A stretch of 64,000 nucleotides of DNA from Pseudomonadales bacterium (GCA_022825945.1 JAJDVS010000066.1:1-64000); one strand, 5' to 3'; numbered from the stretch's first letter, positions 28,689 through 37,978 are shown. Notes: generated from the sequence alone by a model not told the origin. A program made the numbers and translations.

Positions 28689-29306
28689 TCAGCCGATCAG
28701 GACGATCTGGGCCGCGAGCAGGAGCAGCACGGTGCCCATGCCGGCTTCGAACCAGCGGCCGGCGCGAAGCAGAAAACCGCGCACGGCCTGCCGGCCAAGC
28801 AGCCGGGAAAGCAGGGCAAACCAGGCGAAAGTCGCCAGGGCCAGATAGACACCGTAGAAAATCTGCACTTGCAGCGGCGTTTCCGGGCTGATGACCACGG
28901 TCCATAAGGCCAGAAAGAACAAAGTGGCTTTTGGATTGAGCCCATTGGTGAGAAAACCCGTGGCGAAAGCCAGCTGCGGGGCGAGAACCGCGCTGGAAAC
29001 GCCGGCCTCTGCCGCGGCGCCGGCCTGCCAGGCGCTGTGCAAGGCCCGGGCGCCGAGCCAGGCGAGATAGGCCGCGGCAATCCATTTCACCAGGGCGAAC
29101 AGCCAGTCCACCCGGGCCAGCAGCAAGGCCACCCCGAGCACGCAATAGGCGACATGCAGAAAAATGCCGGAACCCACGCCGGCGCTGGTCCAAAGCCCCG
29201 CCCTGGTTCCGCCGTTCACGCTCTGCTTGAAAACCACGGCGAAATCCGGCCCCGGCGAGGCGACTGCCAGCAGATGGGCCATGGCTATGGTGAGAAACTG
29301 TTCCAT
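28689..29306 (-). CDS. LysE/RhtB family amino acid exporter
   Basis: A 205-residue membrane protein with five to six hydrophobic segments. It carries the family stretch ASPGPDFAVVFKQSVNGGTRAGL near the N-terminus and FLTNGLNPKATLFF in the middle. These proteins export amino acids or homoserine-type compounds; the substrate is not predictable. It lies 33 bases after ccmI and may be read through from the ccm operon. A fragment (CCGGCGCCGCAGGAGCCTGC) of the GGAGCCTGCGCC repeat family follows its stop. Confidence 0.88.
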   Translation of the reverse strand: MEQFLTIAMAHLLAVASPGPDFAVVFKQSVNGGTRAGLWTSAGVGSGIFLHVAYCVLGVALLLARVDWLFALVKWIAAAYLAWLGARALHSAWQAGAAAEAGVSSAVLAPQLAFATGFLTNGLNPKATLFFLALWTVVISPETPLQVQIFYGVYLALATFAWFALLSRLLGRQAVRGFLLRAGRWFEAGMGTVLLLLAAQIVLIG

Positions 29307-29339
29307 TGGGCAAGGGCGGACAGACAGCGACGAGCGCGC

Positions 29340-30578
29340 TCAGGGAACGAGCTCGGACACGACCAGTTCCAGCAGGGGCGGCGGGTTTTCCACCGGGAAG
29401 GGTTCGGATTCAACAAAATAATCGCCGGCGCCGCGATTGGCCGAGCCGGATTGTGATACCAGCACGCCGACAAAGGCCCTGCTCGCGGAGGACAGGTTGA
29501 AAGGGCCCACCGCCATGCTGTCGTCAAGGCGGATACGGGCGGGCAAGTCGGCCACGGCAAGGTCGGCCACCGCCAGCGGCGGCATGCCCTGGACTTCCGC
29601 ATTGCGAGCGGCGACAAACACCCGCAGCCGGGAATCGAGCTGCAGCTCTTCGGCGATGGCCACTGCGACTTCAATGGTCGGGCCGACGGCCTCCCCGCCA
29701 TCGCGCAGTCTTTGCAGGTTGGCGATATTCTCCCGCGCCGACTGTGAATCGGGATTCAGTTGGGAGAGACGGCGCCAGTAGCCGATGGCGGCGTCGTAAT
29801 CGCCGTTTTCCTCCGCCTCACTGGTAAGCAGTTGCAGAATATTGGGTTCATCGGGATTGAACGCCAGGGCCTCGTCGATGATGCCTTGCACTGCGGGCGT
29901 AATTTCGAACTGCGCGAGAATATAGGCGGTAAGCGCAACCCGGCCCAGCGCCAGGGCCTTTTCCTCGTCTTCGATCATTTGCCCGGCGGCCTGGCGAAAG
30001 GCCGAATTGGCCACATCGAACATACCCAGGGTGGACAGGTTTTCACCGAGGAAATACCAGGCCCAGGGACGTTCCGGATCATCCCGCACCGCCTGCCCGA
30101 GGCTGAGCACAAGCTCTCCGGCCGCTTCCGGGTCGCCGCTCGCCGCCACGCTGCGCTGAAACTGGTCCATCAGTTCCACATCGTCGAGTTGGCCCCATTG
30201 CCGGTACATCAGCCAGGCCGCCAGCGGCAGCAGCGCCATCAGTATCAGGGGCGCGAGGACCGCCGGAGCGCTCCGGGAGAAGGCTTCCGGTACAGCGCCC
30301 GCCTTGGGTTCCTCCTCGTTCACATCGGTGAGCAGGCTGGTCTGCAATTCGAGCAGCAAGGTGTCGAATTGTTCCCGGTCGAACTCGCCGGCGGCAAATT
30401 CCATCTCCAGTTGGTGCTTGCGCTCCCGGAAAAGCGCGACATTGGCCTGGATGCGGACTGTTTCGTCAACTTCCCACGCGCCGCGCCGGGTGCGCCATAT
30501 GGGCACGGCGATGAAACTTGCCGCCAATGCCAAAAGCGCCAGGCATACCAGCCAGAACGCGACGGTGAATTCATTCAT
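29340..30578 (-). CDS. ccmI: Cytochrome c biogenesis protein CcmI
   Basis: 412 residues. Two hydrophobic segments (about 5-24, and about 100-115) flank a hydrophilic loop with the conserved VRIQANVALFRERKHQLE. A periplasmic TPR-type domain follows (NSAFRQAAGQM, YDAAIGYWRRLSQLNPDS). It presents apocytochrome c to the CcmFH ligation machinery. The start MNEFTVAFWLV at 30578 overlaps the end of ccmH by eight bases. Confidence 0.92.
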   Translation of the reverse strand: MNEFTVAFWLVCLALLALAASFIAVPIWRTRRGAWEVDETVRIQANVALFRERKHQLEMEFAAGEFDREQFDTLLLELQTSLLTDVNEEEPKAGAVPEAFSRSAPAVLAPLILMALLPLAAWLMYRQWGQLDDVELMDQFQRSVAASGDPEAAGELVLSLGQAVRDDPERPWAWYFLGENLSTLGMFDVANSAFRQAAGQMIEDEEKALALGRVALTAYILAQFEITPAVQGIIDEALAFNPDEPNILQLLTSEAEENGDYDAAIGYWRRLSQLNPDSQSARENIANLQRLRDGGEAVGPTIEVAVAIAEELQLDSRLRVFVAARNAEVQGMPPLAVADLAVADLPARIRLDDSMAVGPFNLSSASRAFVGVLVSQSGSANRGAGDYFVESEPFPVENPPPLLELVVSELVP

Positions 30579-31044
30579 TATCGAGCAACCGCCGCAGCTT
30601 TTCCTGCTCGCCGGTGTCGAGATCCGCCGCGGGCGTCTGCTTTTCCCGGTCGTCCGCCTGCCGCAGAATACGCCAGCCCATCCAGGCCCCGAACAGCAGA
30701 AAGAGCGCGGGCCCGAACCAGAGCAGCACGGTGTCGGGCCGCAGACGAGGACGATAAAAAATGAAGTCTCCATAGCGCTCGAACATGAATTGCTCGATTT
30801 CGGTATCGGTACTGCCGGCCAGGATCATGCGGTGGATTTCCCGGCGCAGGTCTTCCGCAACGCCGCCGGTGGAGCCGGTGAGATTGGCGTTCTGGCACAT
30901 GGGGCAACGGAATTCATTGGACAGGCGGCGGAAGCGCTGCCGCTGTTCGTCATTCTCGAATGCGAAGGCGTCCACCTGGGCAAGGCCCGCCGGCGCTACA
31001 AGCACCAAAAGGAAGGACAGCAGCAGGATTCGCGGGAAAGTCAT
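30571..31044 (-). CDS. ccmH: Cytochrome c maturation thiol protein CcmH
   Basis: 157 residues: a signal peptide (MTFPRILLLSFLLVLVAPAG), the redox motif RCPMCQN and a C-terminal membrane helix (LLWFGPALFLLFGAWMGW). It reduces apocytochrome disulfides for haem ligation. The start is MTFPRIL at 31044; upstream codons overlap ccmG and are excluded. This is the single-domain CcmH form, with CcmI encoded separately. Confidence 0.94.
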   Translation of the reverse strand: MTFPRILLLSFLLVLVAPAGLAQVDAFAFENDEQRQRFRRLSNEFRCPMCQNANLTGSTGGVAEDLRREIHRMILAGSTDTEIEQFMFERYGDFIFYRPRLRPDTVLLWFGPALFLLFGAWMGWRILRQADDREKQTPAADLDTGEQEKLRRLLDNE

Positions 31045-31072
31045 GTCAGTCCGGGCGCAAGGACCGGGCCGC

Positions 31073-31624
31073 TCAGGGCCCGGGGCCAGGATCGCGCAAT
31101 TCGTCGATGACCGGCACAAAGACATCGCGCCAGACCGACTCATCGAGAACCCCCACATGGCGATAGCGAATCACCCCCTCGCCGTCCACGAGAAAAGTTT
31201 CCGGCGCGCCGTAGACGCCCAGATCAATGCCGAAACGGCCTTCTTCATCGAGAATGCTGTAGGCGAAGGGATTGCCATTGCGTTCGAGCCAGTCCAGCGC
31301 CAGTTGCCGGCGGTCCTTGTAATTCACCCCCACCACGGGGAATTCGCCTTCTTCCGAAAGCCGCATCAGGGTGGGATGCTCCACCAGACAGGGCAGGCAA
31401 TAACTGCCCCAGACATTGAGCAGGAATACCTGCTCCGGCAGGTTGACATTGCCCACCGGCTGGTTCTCCACCGTGGTCATGGCGAACTCCGGCATGGGCT
31501 TGTCGATGAGAACCGAGGGCAATTCCGTGGGGTCGAGATACAGGCCCCGCCAGAGAAATACCGCCAGCAGCAGAAAGGCCGCGACCGGAACAAAGAAAAT
31601 CCGCTTCTGTAATGACTTGGTCAA
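31073..31624 (-). CDS. ccmG: Periplasmic thioredoxin-like protein CcmG (DsbE)
   Basis: A 183-residue membrane-anchored thioredoxin-fold protein with an N-terminal helix (FVPVAAFLLLAVFLWRG), active site WGSYCLPCLVEHP and a cis-proline region (GAPETFLVDGEG). It keeps the CcmH and apocytochrome thiols reduced. Its ATG overlaps the ccmF stop by four bases. Confidence 0.95.
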   Translation of the reverse strand: MTKSLQKRIFFVPVAAFLLLAVFLWRGLYLDPTELPSVLIDKPMPEFAMTTVENQPVGNVNLPEQVFLLNVWGSYCLPCLVEHPTLMRLSEEGEFPVVGVNYKDRRQLALDWLERNGNPFAYSILDEEGRFGIDLGVYGAPETFLVDGEGVIRYRHVGVLDESVWRDVFVPVIDELRDPGPGP

Positions 31625-33636
31625 GGGCCGACTCCCGGCGCCGGCCGCAGGCCGCCCCGCTCACCCGCGCTGCCGACGGCAACAGCTTCTTCCCGACGCA
31701 TTCTGGCCAGCTTGCGATAGCGGCGGTCCGCCGCCGCCAGGGTGGCGCCCAGGGACATGATGATCGCGCCCAGCCAGATCCAGCGCACAAAGGGCTTGAC
31801 GTACACCGTCATGGTCCAGGCGCCATTGTCCCGAATCTCTCCCGGCGTGACGAACAGATCCCGCATCAATCCCGCGTCAATGGCCATTTCGGTGGAAGGC
31901 GCACCGCTGGCGAGATACACCCGCAACTCGGGATAGAGGTCCGCCACCGGCTCGCCGTCCCGGATCACGAGGACCGCGGCCCGGTCAGCCTGGTAGTTGG
32001 GACCGGCGATGCGTTCGCTGCCATCGAAGCGAAACTCGTATTCGCCCAGGGCCACGGTTTCTCCCGGCCGCAGCAGAACGCTGGTTTCGGTGCTGAACCA
32101 GCTCGTCAGGGCCACGCCCACAAGCATGACGGCAACGCCGAAATGCGCCCCCTGCATGCCATAATAGCCATAGGTCAGCGAGCGCAGGCCCTGCCAGCGA
32201 TCCGGCTTGTTGGCAGTTTTCGCCAGCAGGTCCCGGCCTATGGTCAGGGCGATCCACAGCGCCAGGGCCACGGCGATGGTGGCGGGCAGTGAAATCTCAA
32301 GCAGCACGATCAGGGGCAATATCACGCCAAGCGCCAGACTCGCCAGCGCCACCCTGCCGAGTTGCCGCCTCAGGTAACCGCCCGAAGTCTTTTTCCAGCG
32401 GCTCATGGGACCGATGCCGAGCAGCATCGCGAGCACGATCATCAGGGGCACGAAAATCAGATTGAAATAGGGCGGGCCAATGGAAATCAGATCGCCGGTC
32501 AGCGCCTGATAAAACATGGGAAACAGCGTGCCCAGAAACACCGAGGCGGCGGCCACCACCAGAATGATGTTGTTGGCCAGCAGAAAGACTTCCCGGGACA
32601 ATGAGCCAAAGCCGAATTCGCTCTTGATCAGCGGCGCGCGGAAGGCGTAGAGCAGCAGGGCGCCGCCAACGGAAACACCGAGAATGCCGAGAATGAACAC
32701 GCCCCGGGAAGGGTCGCTGGCGAATGCGTGTACCGAAGTCAGCAGGCCGGAGCGGGTAATGAAGGTGCCGAGCAGGCTTCCGGCAAAGGCCAGAATTGCC
32801 AGCAACACCGTCCAGCTCTTGAATACCCGGCGCTTTTCGGTAACCGCCAGGGAATGAATCAGCGCCGCGCCGAACAGCCAGGTGATCAGGGGCGGATTCT
32901 CCACCGGATCCCAGGCCCACCATCCGCCCCAGCCGAGTTCGTAATAGGCCCACCAGCTTCCCAGGGCGATGCCGATGGTCAGAATCGCCCAGGAGACATT
33001 GGCCCAGGGCCGCGACCAGCGCGCCCAGGCGGCGTCGAGGCGACCGCTGAGCAAGGCGGCGACGGCAAAGGCGAACACCACTGAATAGCCCACATAGCCC
33101 ATATACAGGGTCGGCGGATGCAGGATGAAGCCGATGTCTTGCAGGGCGCTGTTGAGGTCCGCGCCATCGGCGGGCGGCACCGGCGCCATGCGGTCGAAGG
33201 GATTGGAAGTGGCGAGCATGAACAGGATATAGCTGGCGCACAACAGGCCGAGCACGCCAAGCACCCGGGCGACGAACTCCCGGGGCATGCTGCCGCTGAA
33301 TACGCTGACGGCAAGAATCCAGCCGGAAAGCATGAAGGTCCACAGCAGGAAGGAGCCCTCGTGGCCGCCCCACAGCGCAGTGAGCTTGTATTGCATGGGC
33401 AGCAGGGAATTGGACTGGGCGGCGACGACCCGCACCGAAAAATCATCGGTGACGAAGGCGTGGCCCAGAATGAAAAGACAGATGCCGAGAAAGACGAAAA
33501 GGCCGGCGCTCAGGGGCCGGCCAAGACTCATCCACAGGCCATTGCCCATGGCGGCTCCGGCAAGAGGCAGCGTCCCGAGCAGGATACTGAGGCAGAAAGC
33601 CAGAATCAGCGAGAACTGGCCAAATTCAGGGATCAT
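31621..33636 (-). CDS. ccmF: Haem lyase subunit CcmF
   Basis: A 671-residue polytopic protein. The haem-handling WWD-type domain is present (WGGWWAWDPVENPPL) with many transmembrane helices and a periplasmic C-terminal domain. It transfers haem from CcmE to apocytochrome c with CcmH/CcmI. It starts one base after the ccmE stop. Confidence 0.96.
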   Translation of the reverse strand: MIPEFGQFSLILAFCLSILLGTLPLAGAAMGNGLWMSLGRPLSAGLFVFLGICLFILGHAFVTDDFSVRVVAAQSNSLLPMQYKLTALWGGHEGSFLLWTFMLSGWILAVSVFSGSMPREFVARVLGVLGLLCASYILFMLATSNPFDRMAPVPPADGADLNSALQDIGFILHPPTLYMGYVGYSVVFAFAVAALLSGRLDAAWARWSRPWANVSWAILTIGIALGSWWAYYELGWGGWWAWDPVENPPLITWLFGAALIHSLAVTEKRRVFKSWTVLLAILAFAGSLLGTFITRSGLLTSVHAFASDPSRGVFILGILGVSVGGALLLYAFRAPLIKSEFGFGSLSREVFLLANNIILVVAAASVFLGTLFPMFYQALTGDLISIGPPYFNLIFVPLMIVLAMLLGIGPMSRWKKTSGGYLRRQLGRVALASLALGVILPLIVLLEISLPATIAVALALWIALTIGRDLLAKTANKPDRWQGLRSLTYGYYGMQGAHFGVAVMLVGVALTSWFSTETSVLLRPGETVALGEYEFRFDGSERIAGPNYQADRAAVLVIRDGEPVADLYPELRVYLASGAPSTEMAIDAGLMRDLFVTPGEIRDNGAWTMTVYVKPFVRWIWLGAIIMSLGATLAAADRRYRKLARMRREEAVAVGSAGERGGLRPAPGVGP

Positions 33637-34107
33637 TCAGTCCTCCGGGGATTCCCTGAACGGATGGTTCTCCGGGCTGGCGCCGGCCTGTTCCATGGCG
33701 GCCCTCACCTCGGGCGACATGTAGTTCTCATCGTGCTTGGCGAGCACCCGGCTGGCCTGGAACACCCCGGCGGCGTCGAGCCGCCCTTCGGCGACGATGC
33801 CCTGTCCCTCGCGGAACAGGTCGGGAAGAATACCCTCGTACTCGATGGGCACATCATGGACATAATCGGTGGTGACGAAGCGCACCGCGAGACTGTCCTG
33901 CCGCTGGTCCACCGATCCGTCCTTGACCATGCCGCCGATGCGGAACATGGTGCCCGCCCCCACTTCGCCATTGGCCACCGCGGTGGGCGAGTAGAACATG
34001 TTGATGTTCTGGCTCAGGGCGAACAGGGTCAGCCCGATGGCCACGCTCAGGCCCACGGCGATGAACAGGATAATGCCGAGCCTATTGCGCCGATGCGGCT
34101 TCATCAT
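33637..34107 (-). CDS. ccmE: Haem chaperone CcmE
   Basis: 156 residues with an N-terminal membrane anchor (LGIILFIAVGLSVAIGLTLF), an OB-fold periplasmic domain and the haem-binding His/Tyr motif LAKHDENYMSPE. It carries haem covalently to CcmF. Its first 26 bases overlap the 3' end of ccmD. Confidence 0.96.
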   Translation of the reverse strand: MMKPHRRNRLGIILFIAVGLSVAIGLTLFALSQNINMFYSPTAVANGEVGAGTMFRIGGMVKDGSVDQRQDSLAVRFVTTDYVHDVPIEYEGILPDLFREGQGIVAEGRLDAAGVFQASRVLAKHDENYMSPEVRAAMEQAGASPENHPFRESPED

Positions 34108-34375
34108 TTCTCTTCTCCCACCCGGAAGCCTGGACCCCGGGCTCCTGGCTCACCTCCCAGCCGGCGCGGTCCGCGGTGCCAGCTTCCTCCTGGCCCGCGC
34201 CGGCGGCAAGCCTGCGCCGCTGTTCGCGCAGAATCCGACGGCGCTTGCGCAGGGGCAGGGCCAGATTCGCCAACAGAAAAATCGCAAACAGGGCGTACAC
34301 CGACCAGACATTGAAGGCATAGCCCCCCATGGCCAGAAATTCGCCCAAGCTGTTGAATTGTATACCATCAAGCAT
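34082..34375 (-). CDS. ccmD: Haem exporter accessory protein CcmD
   Basis: A 97-residue protein: one membrane helix (VWSVYALFAIFLLANLALPL) then a basic stretch (RKRRRILREQRRR) and a low-complexity tail overlapping ccmE. Most CcmD proteins are nearer 60 residues. It helps release holo-CcmE from CcmABC. Confidence 0.88.
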   Translation of the reverse strand: MLDGIQFNSLGEFLAMGGYAFNVWSVYALFAIFLLANLALPLRKRRRILREQRRRLAAGAGQEEAGTADRAGWEVSQEPGVQASGWEKRNDEAASAQ

Positions 34376-34394
34376 GGCTGTCCTATCGTTGTTC

Positions 34395-34505
34395 CGTCAT
34401 CCCGCGCATCCTCCTCCCGTCATCTCGCGCGATCTCCTCCCTTCATCATCGCGCGCCCTCCTCCCGTCATCCCGCGCGAAACGACGCGTAGTCGCGGGAT
34501 ATCCC
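34395..34505. repeat. Degenerate tandem units related to the GTCATTCTGCG repeat
   Basis: Three imperfect units of about 25 bases (GTCATCCCGCGCATCCTCCT and variants) run into a fuller copy, CGTCATCCCGCGCGAAACGA then AGTCGCGGGAT. They occupy the 170-base gap between ccmC and ccmD; no gene is seen there. Confidence 0.75.
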
Positions 34506-34545
34506 TGAATAGCCGCCGCGCCTGGTCAAGGAACGAAGCTCCACA

Positions 34546-35301
34546 TCAGCGCGCCTCCAGCGCAAGCTCCCGCACCCACTGGGCCCTGCTTTCCCGCTGG
34601 AGGATTTCATTGCGGGTCGCCAGAATCAGGCTGACCGCCAGAAACAGGTATACCGCCACGATCATCACCACTGTGGCGACCCAGAACTCGGGGCCATTGG
34701 GGCTGCCGACTTCCATGGAAATCGGGCTCGAAGGCTGGTGCAGGGTGTTCCACCAGTCCACCGAATACTTGATCACTACCACATTGATGCAGCCCACAAT
34801 GGACAGCAGGGCGCAGGCCCGGGCGGCGGTTTCGGCGTTCTCTATGGCCGCGCGCAAGGAGATGACTCCCAGCAGCAGGAAGAACTGGAACAGCATCGAC
34901 ACCAGCCGGCTGTCGGTCCATTCCCACCAGGTGCCCCAGCTCACGCTGCCCCAGATGGAACCCGTGGCCAGGGTGAGAAAGGAAAACCAGGCGCCAAGCG
35001 GAGCGGCATTCTTGGCCACCATGTCGGCGAGCTTCATGCGCCACACCAGGGTTACGGTGCCGGCAACCGCCATCAGCGGGAAAAAGGAGAGTGAAGTGCC
35101 GGCAACCGCCACATGCACCACGAGAATGCGGGAAGTGTGCCCCTGCTGGTAATCCTCGGGCAGAAACAGCAGCGCCCAGACCAGGCCCACGGTGAGAAAC
35201 AGCGCCATGGCGCCCCACAGCCAGGGCAGCCAGCGGGTGGTTTTCTCATAAAACCACTTCGGCGACCCGAGCCTGTGAAACCACTGCCATCTGCCAGCCA
35301 T
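34546..35301 (-). CDS. ccmC: Haem exporter protein CcmC
   Basis: A 251-residue membrane protein with six hydrophobic segments and the tryptophan-rich haem-handling motif WGTWWEWTD. It binds haem for attachment to CcmE. The start MAGRWQWFHRLGSPKWF at 35301 is chosen; 21 upstream codons in frame are unlike the family. Confidence 0.94.
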   Translation of the reverse strand: MAGRWQWFHRLGSPKWFYEKTTRWLPWLWGAMALFLTVGLVWALLFLPEDYQQGHTSRILVVHVAVAGTSLSFFPLMAVAGTVTLVWRMKLADMVAKNAAPLGAWFSFLTLATGSIWGSVSWGTWWEWTDSRLVSMLFQFFLLLGVISLRAAIENAETAARACALLSIVGCINVVVIKYSVDWWNTLHQPSSPISMEVGSPNGPEFWVATVVMIVAVYLFLAVSLILATRNEILQRESRAQWVRELALEAR

Positions 35302-35434
35302 AGCTACCTCGTGAATCAATGGCGCAGCCTCAGCCGCGCCCGCTGCCATTGTACCTGAAGCCACCCCCGCGCCGGGGCCGGGCTACAATCTGTTACCGAT
35401 ATCCCCGGTGTTGCCATGGTTGATTTGCAAGTGC

Positions 35435-36118
35435 TCAGTTCATGGATATCCGCAATGCCGCCGCTGTGGCCAACGGTGCAAGACTGATGGTGAGCGCCAG
35501 CATGGCGCCGAGCAGGGCGAGGTAGCCCAGAGGCGAACCACCGGCGAGGGCGTTCTGCACCGCCAGGGTGCCGAAAATCAATACCGGCACGCTCATGGGC
35601 ACGGTGATCACGGCAAGTATCAAGCCGCGGCTGCCGAGGCCCACGGTCAGCGCCACCGCAATCGAGCCCAGCATACCCACCACCGGCGTGCCGAGCAGCA
35701 GCGAGGCCACCAGGGTCATGTAGCCTTCCGAGGGCAGGGCCAGCATGTAGGCGAGCAGGGGCGAAACCAGGATGACCGGCAGCCCGCTCACCAGCCAGTG
35801 GGCGATATTCTTGGCGAACACCAGCAGATACAACGGCACCGAACTGAGCAGAAGCTGCTCCAGCGTGCCGTCTTCATAATCCGAGCGGTACAGGCTGTCC
35901 ATGGACAGCATCGAGGCCAGCAGCACGGCAATCCAGATCACTCCCGCCGCGATCTGCCGCAGCATGGCGCTCTCCGGGCTGACGCCGATGGGAAACAGCG
36001 ACACCACGATGATGAAAAACATGAAAGGGTTGAGAATATCGTTCCGCCGCTTAAGGCTGATCAGCAGATCGCGCTTGAGCGTGGCCAGAAAAGCGGTGCC
36101 GATATTTGTCCCGCTCAT
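35435..36118 (-). CDS. ccmB: Haem exporter permease CcmB
   Basis: A 227-residue membrane protein with six hydrophobic segments (family stretch FMFFIIVVSLFPIGVSPES and YEDGTLEQLLLSSVPLY). It forms the CcmAB ABC module that drives release of holo-CcmE. Its ATG overlaps the ccmA end by four bases. The 133-base gap to ccmC holds no gene. Confidence 0.94.
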   Translation of the reverse strand: MSGTNIGTAFLATLKRDLLISLKRRNDILNPFMFFIIVVSLFPIGVSPESAMLRQIAAGVIWIAVLLASMLSMDSLYRSDYEDGTLEQLLLSSVPLYLLVFAKNIAHWLVSGLPVILVSPLLAYMLALPSEGYMTLVASLLLGTPVVGMLGSIAVALTVGLGSRGLILAVITVPMSVPVLIFGTLAVQNALAGGSPLGYLALLGAMLALTISLAPLATAAALRISMN

Positions 36119-36759
36119 CTTGCGACTCCCAGGGTCAGGGCGCGCAGGCCGGGCAGGGAAAGTTTGTGATGGGTGGTGATCAGCACCGCGCCGCCGCTTT
36201 CGGTATGCCGCGTCACGAGATTTTCCAGCAGGGTCACGCCATGGGTGTCCAGGGTGGTGAAGGGTTCATCGAGCACCCACAGCCCGGCGCCGCGCAGGAA
36301 CAGACGGGCCAGGGATACCCGTTGGTACTGCCCTGCCGAAAGCGAGTGGCAGGGCGAATCCTCATGGCCGGCAAGGCCGATATGTACCAAAGCCTCGTTG
36401 ATTGGCCCGTCATCGGCCGGGTTGCGCAGGCGGCTGCTCCAGCGCAGGTTTTCCAGCGGCGTCAACACCCGATTCACCGCAACCCGGTGGCCGATGTAGA
36501 GCAGGCCGGCGTAAAAAGCGTCGCGCCGCTCCCCAAGCGGGGCGCCATGCCAGAACAACTCGCCGCTGTAACTGTCGTTGAGGCCGCAGATGATTCGCAG
36601 CAGGGTGGTCTTGCCCGAGCCGTTGCCGCCCTTGACCTGCAGCGCCTGGCCGGCTTCGAGGGTAAATGACAGATCTCGGAACAGCAGCCGGTCATTCCGC
36701 TCACAGTTCAGCGCGCGGACTTCAAGCATGGGGTGGGAATCCTGGGTCTCAGCGCTCAC
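36115..36759 (-). CDS. ccmA: Haem exporter ATPase CcmA
   Basis: A 214-residue ABC ATPase: Walker A GGNGSGKTTL, signature LSAGQYQRVSLARL, Walker B LWVLDEPFTTLD. It is the first gene of the ccmABCDEFGHI operon. The start may be the GTG at 36759 (GGAA upstream) or the ATG ten codons later (MLEVRALNCERN); homologues favour the latter and the ribosome site favours the former. Confidence 0.93.
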   Translation of the reverse strand: MSAETQDSHPMLEVRALNCERNDRLLFRDLSFTLEAGQALQVKGGNGSGKTTLLRIICGLNDSYSGELFWHGAPLGERRDAFYAGLLYIGHRVAVNRVLTPLENLRWSSRLRNPADDGPINEALVHIGLAGHEDSPCHSLSAGQYQRVSLARLFLRGAGLWVLDEPFTTLDTHGVTLLENLVTRHTESGGAVLITTHHKLSLPGLRALTLGVAR

Positions 36760-36826
36760 TGCATGCCGTTCCGGTGGAAGGGCCCGGGCGGATTATAGCG
36801 AACCCGGCGACGGACCATATGGACTG

Positions 36827-36882
36827 GGAGCCTGCGCCGCAGGAATTCACGGCTGCAAATCCGCTCTCGTCCGCGTCCCTGG
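36827..36882 (+). repeat. Type B half-copy of the GGAGCCTGCGCC repeat family
   Basis: GGAGCCTGCGCCGCAGGAAT, then TCACGGCTGCAAATCCGCTC and TCGTCCGCGTCCCTGGC, matches the reverse complement of the right half of the 44613-44773 element. It lies between fliA and ccmA and touches the fliA stop codon. Confidence 0.85.
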
Positions 36883-37617
36883 CTACTGGCGCCAGACCAG
36901 CAGTTTTGATCGCAGCCGCAGGGCCGCCTGGCTGTGGATCTGGCTTACCCGGGATTCGCTCACGCCGATGATCTCGCCAATCTCCTTCAGGTTGAGTTCT
37001 TCGTCGTAGTACAACGACAGCACCAGTTTCTCCCGGCCGGGGAGACCGTCGATGGCATTGCTCAGATCCTCGCGAAAACGGCGGTGCTGCATGTTGTCCA
37101 TCGGGTCGGGCAGATCGCCGTCCACCATTTCCAGCGCCGGGTCGGCATTTTCGCTGATCTCGTCAAAGCTGAACAGGCGGGTGCCGCTGGAATCCTGCAG
37201 GATATTGAAGTAGGCGTTGAGGCCGATGTTCATTTCGCCGGCAATTTCCTGATCGCTGGCACCGCGCCCGGTGCGGGCCTCGACCTTCTGGATGGCTTTC
37301 GCCACATCACGGGACTTGCGATGCACCGAGCGCGGCGTCCAGTCGCCCTTGCGCACTTCATCGAGCATGGCGCCCTGGATGCGGATGCCGGCATAGGTCT
37401 CGAAACTGGCACCCTTGCTATGGTCGTACTTCTTAGCGGCGTCGAGCAGGCCGATCATGCCGGACTGCACGAGATCGTCAATCTGCACATTGGCAGGCAT
37501 CCGCGCCAGCAAATGCCGCGCAATGCGATTCACCAGCGGCGCGTGCTTCTCCACTGTCTGGCGAGCCCAGTCCCTGCTCTCCTCTCTCTCCGCCAGGTAG
37601 TCAATTGCCGAACTCAT
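36883..37617 (-). CDS. fliA: Flagellar sigma factor FliA (sigma-28)
   Basis: A 244-residue sigma-70 family factor of the FliA/WhiG branch: region 2 (HAPLVNRIARHLLARMPANVQIDDLVQSGMIG..., including FETYAGIRIQGAMLDE), region 3, and region 4 helix-turn-helix (LKEIGEIIGVSESRVSQIHSQA). It directs late flagellar, motility and chemotaxis promoters. The start MSSAIDYLAERE at 37617 is chosen. In pseudomonads cheYZAB-motCD-cheW genes lie between fliA and ccmA; here ccmA follows directly on the same strand, with only a repeat between. Confidence 0.93.
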   Translation of the reverse strand: MSSAIDYLAEREESRDWARQTVEKHAPLVNRIARHLLARMPANVQIDDLVQSGMIGLLDAAKKYDHSKGASFETYAGIRIQGAMLDEVRKGDWTPRSVHRKSRDVAKAIQKVEARTGRGASDQEIAGEMNIGLNAYFNILQDSSGTRLFSFDEISENADPALEMVDGDLPDPMDNMQHRRFREDLSNAIDGLPGREKLVLSLYYDEELNLKEIGEIIGVSESRVSQIHSQAALRLRSKLLVWRQ

Positions 37618-37978
37618 GATTCCCTTGATTCCTGTTTCCCGTCCTGTTGTTCCGGCGTCGGCCCGCCTCCATTTCCGCCTCGAATCCCTTGGTCGCAATT
37701 CCCGCTAAACTTCCGCAACTTCCTGTCGATGTATGGATTAGCTGCCTGCTATTGCTTGCCGGACCTTCTGCCGCACCGCAAAATCAATGCGGGTAGGAAG
37801 GGCTCAGCAAGATTCGTTCCAACATGGGCCACGGCGGCTATTCTTTAGAAAATAGCCGAAAAATCAGTTAGTTGGGGATTAGTTACGTCGCCACGCCGCG
37901 AACCGCGAGGCGACAATTTCTTGACGCTATTGATTATGGCGTCAACTTTTTGCCTATTTGCCGGTTTTCTGGCGCGAT
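37618..37978. other. Intergenic region fliA-dcd with hairpins
   Basis: No gene is seen in these 361 bases, which are less GC-rich than their surroundings. An inverted repeat TTGACGC/GCGTCAA (37921-37945) followed on the plus strand by CTTTTT resembles a terminator. A GTCGCC/GGCGAC pair (37887-37914) lies beside it. The fliA promoter should lie in the left part, but no convincing hexamers were identified. Confidence 0.4.
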
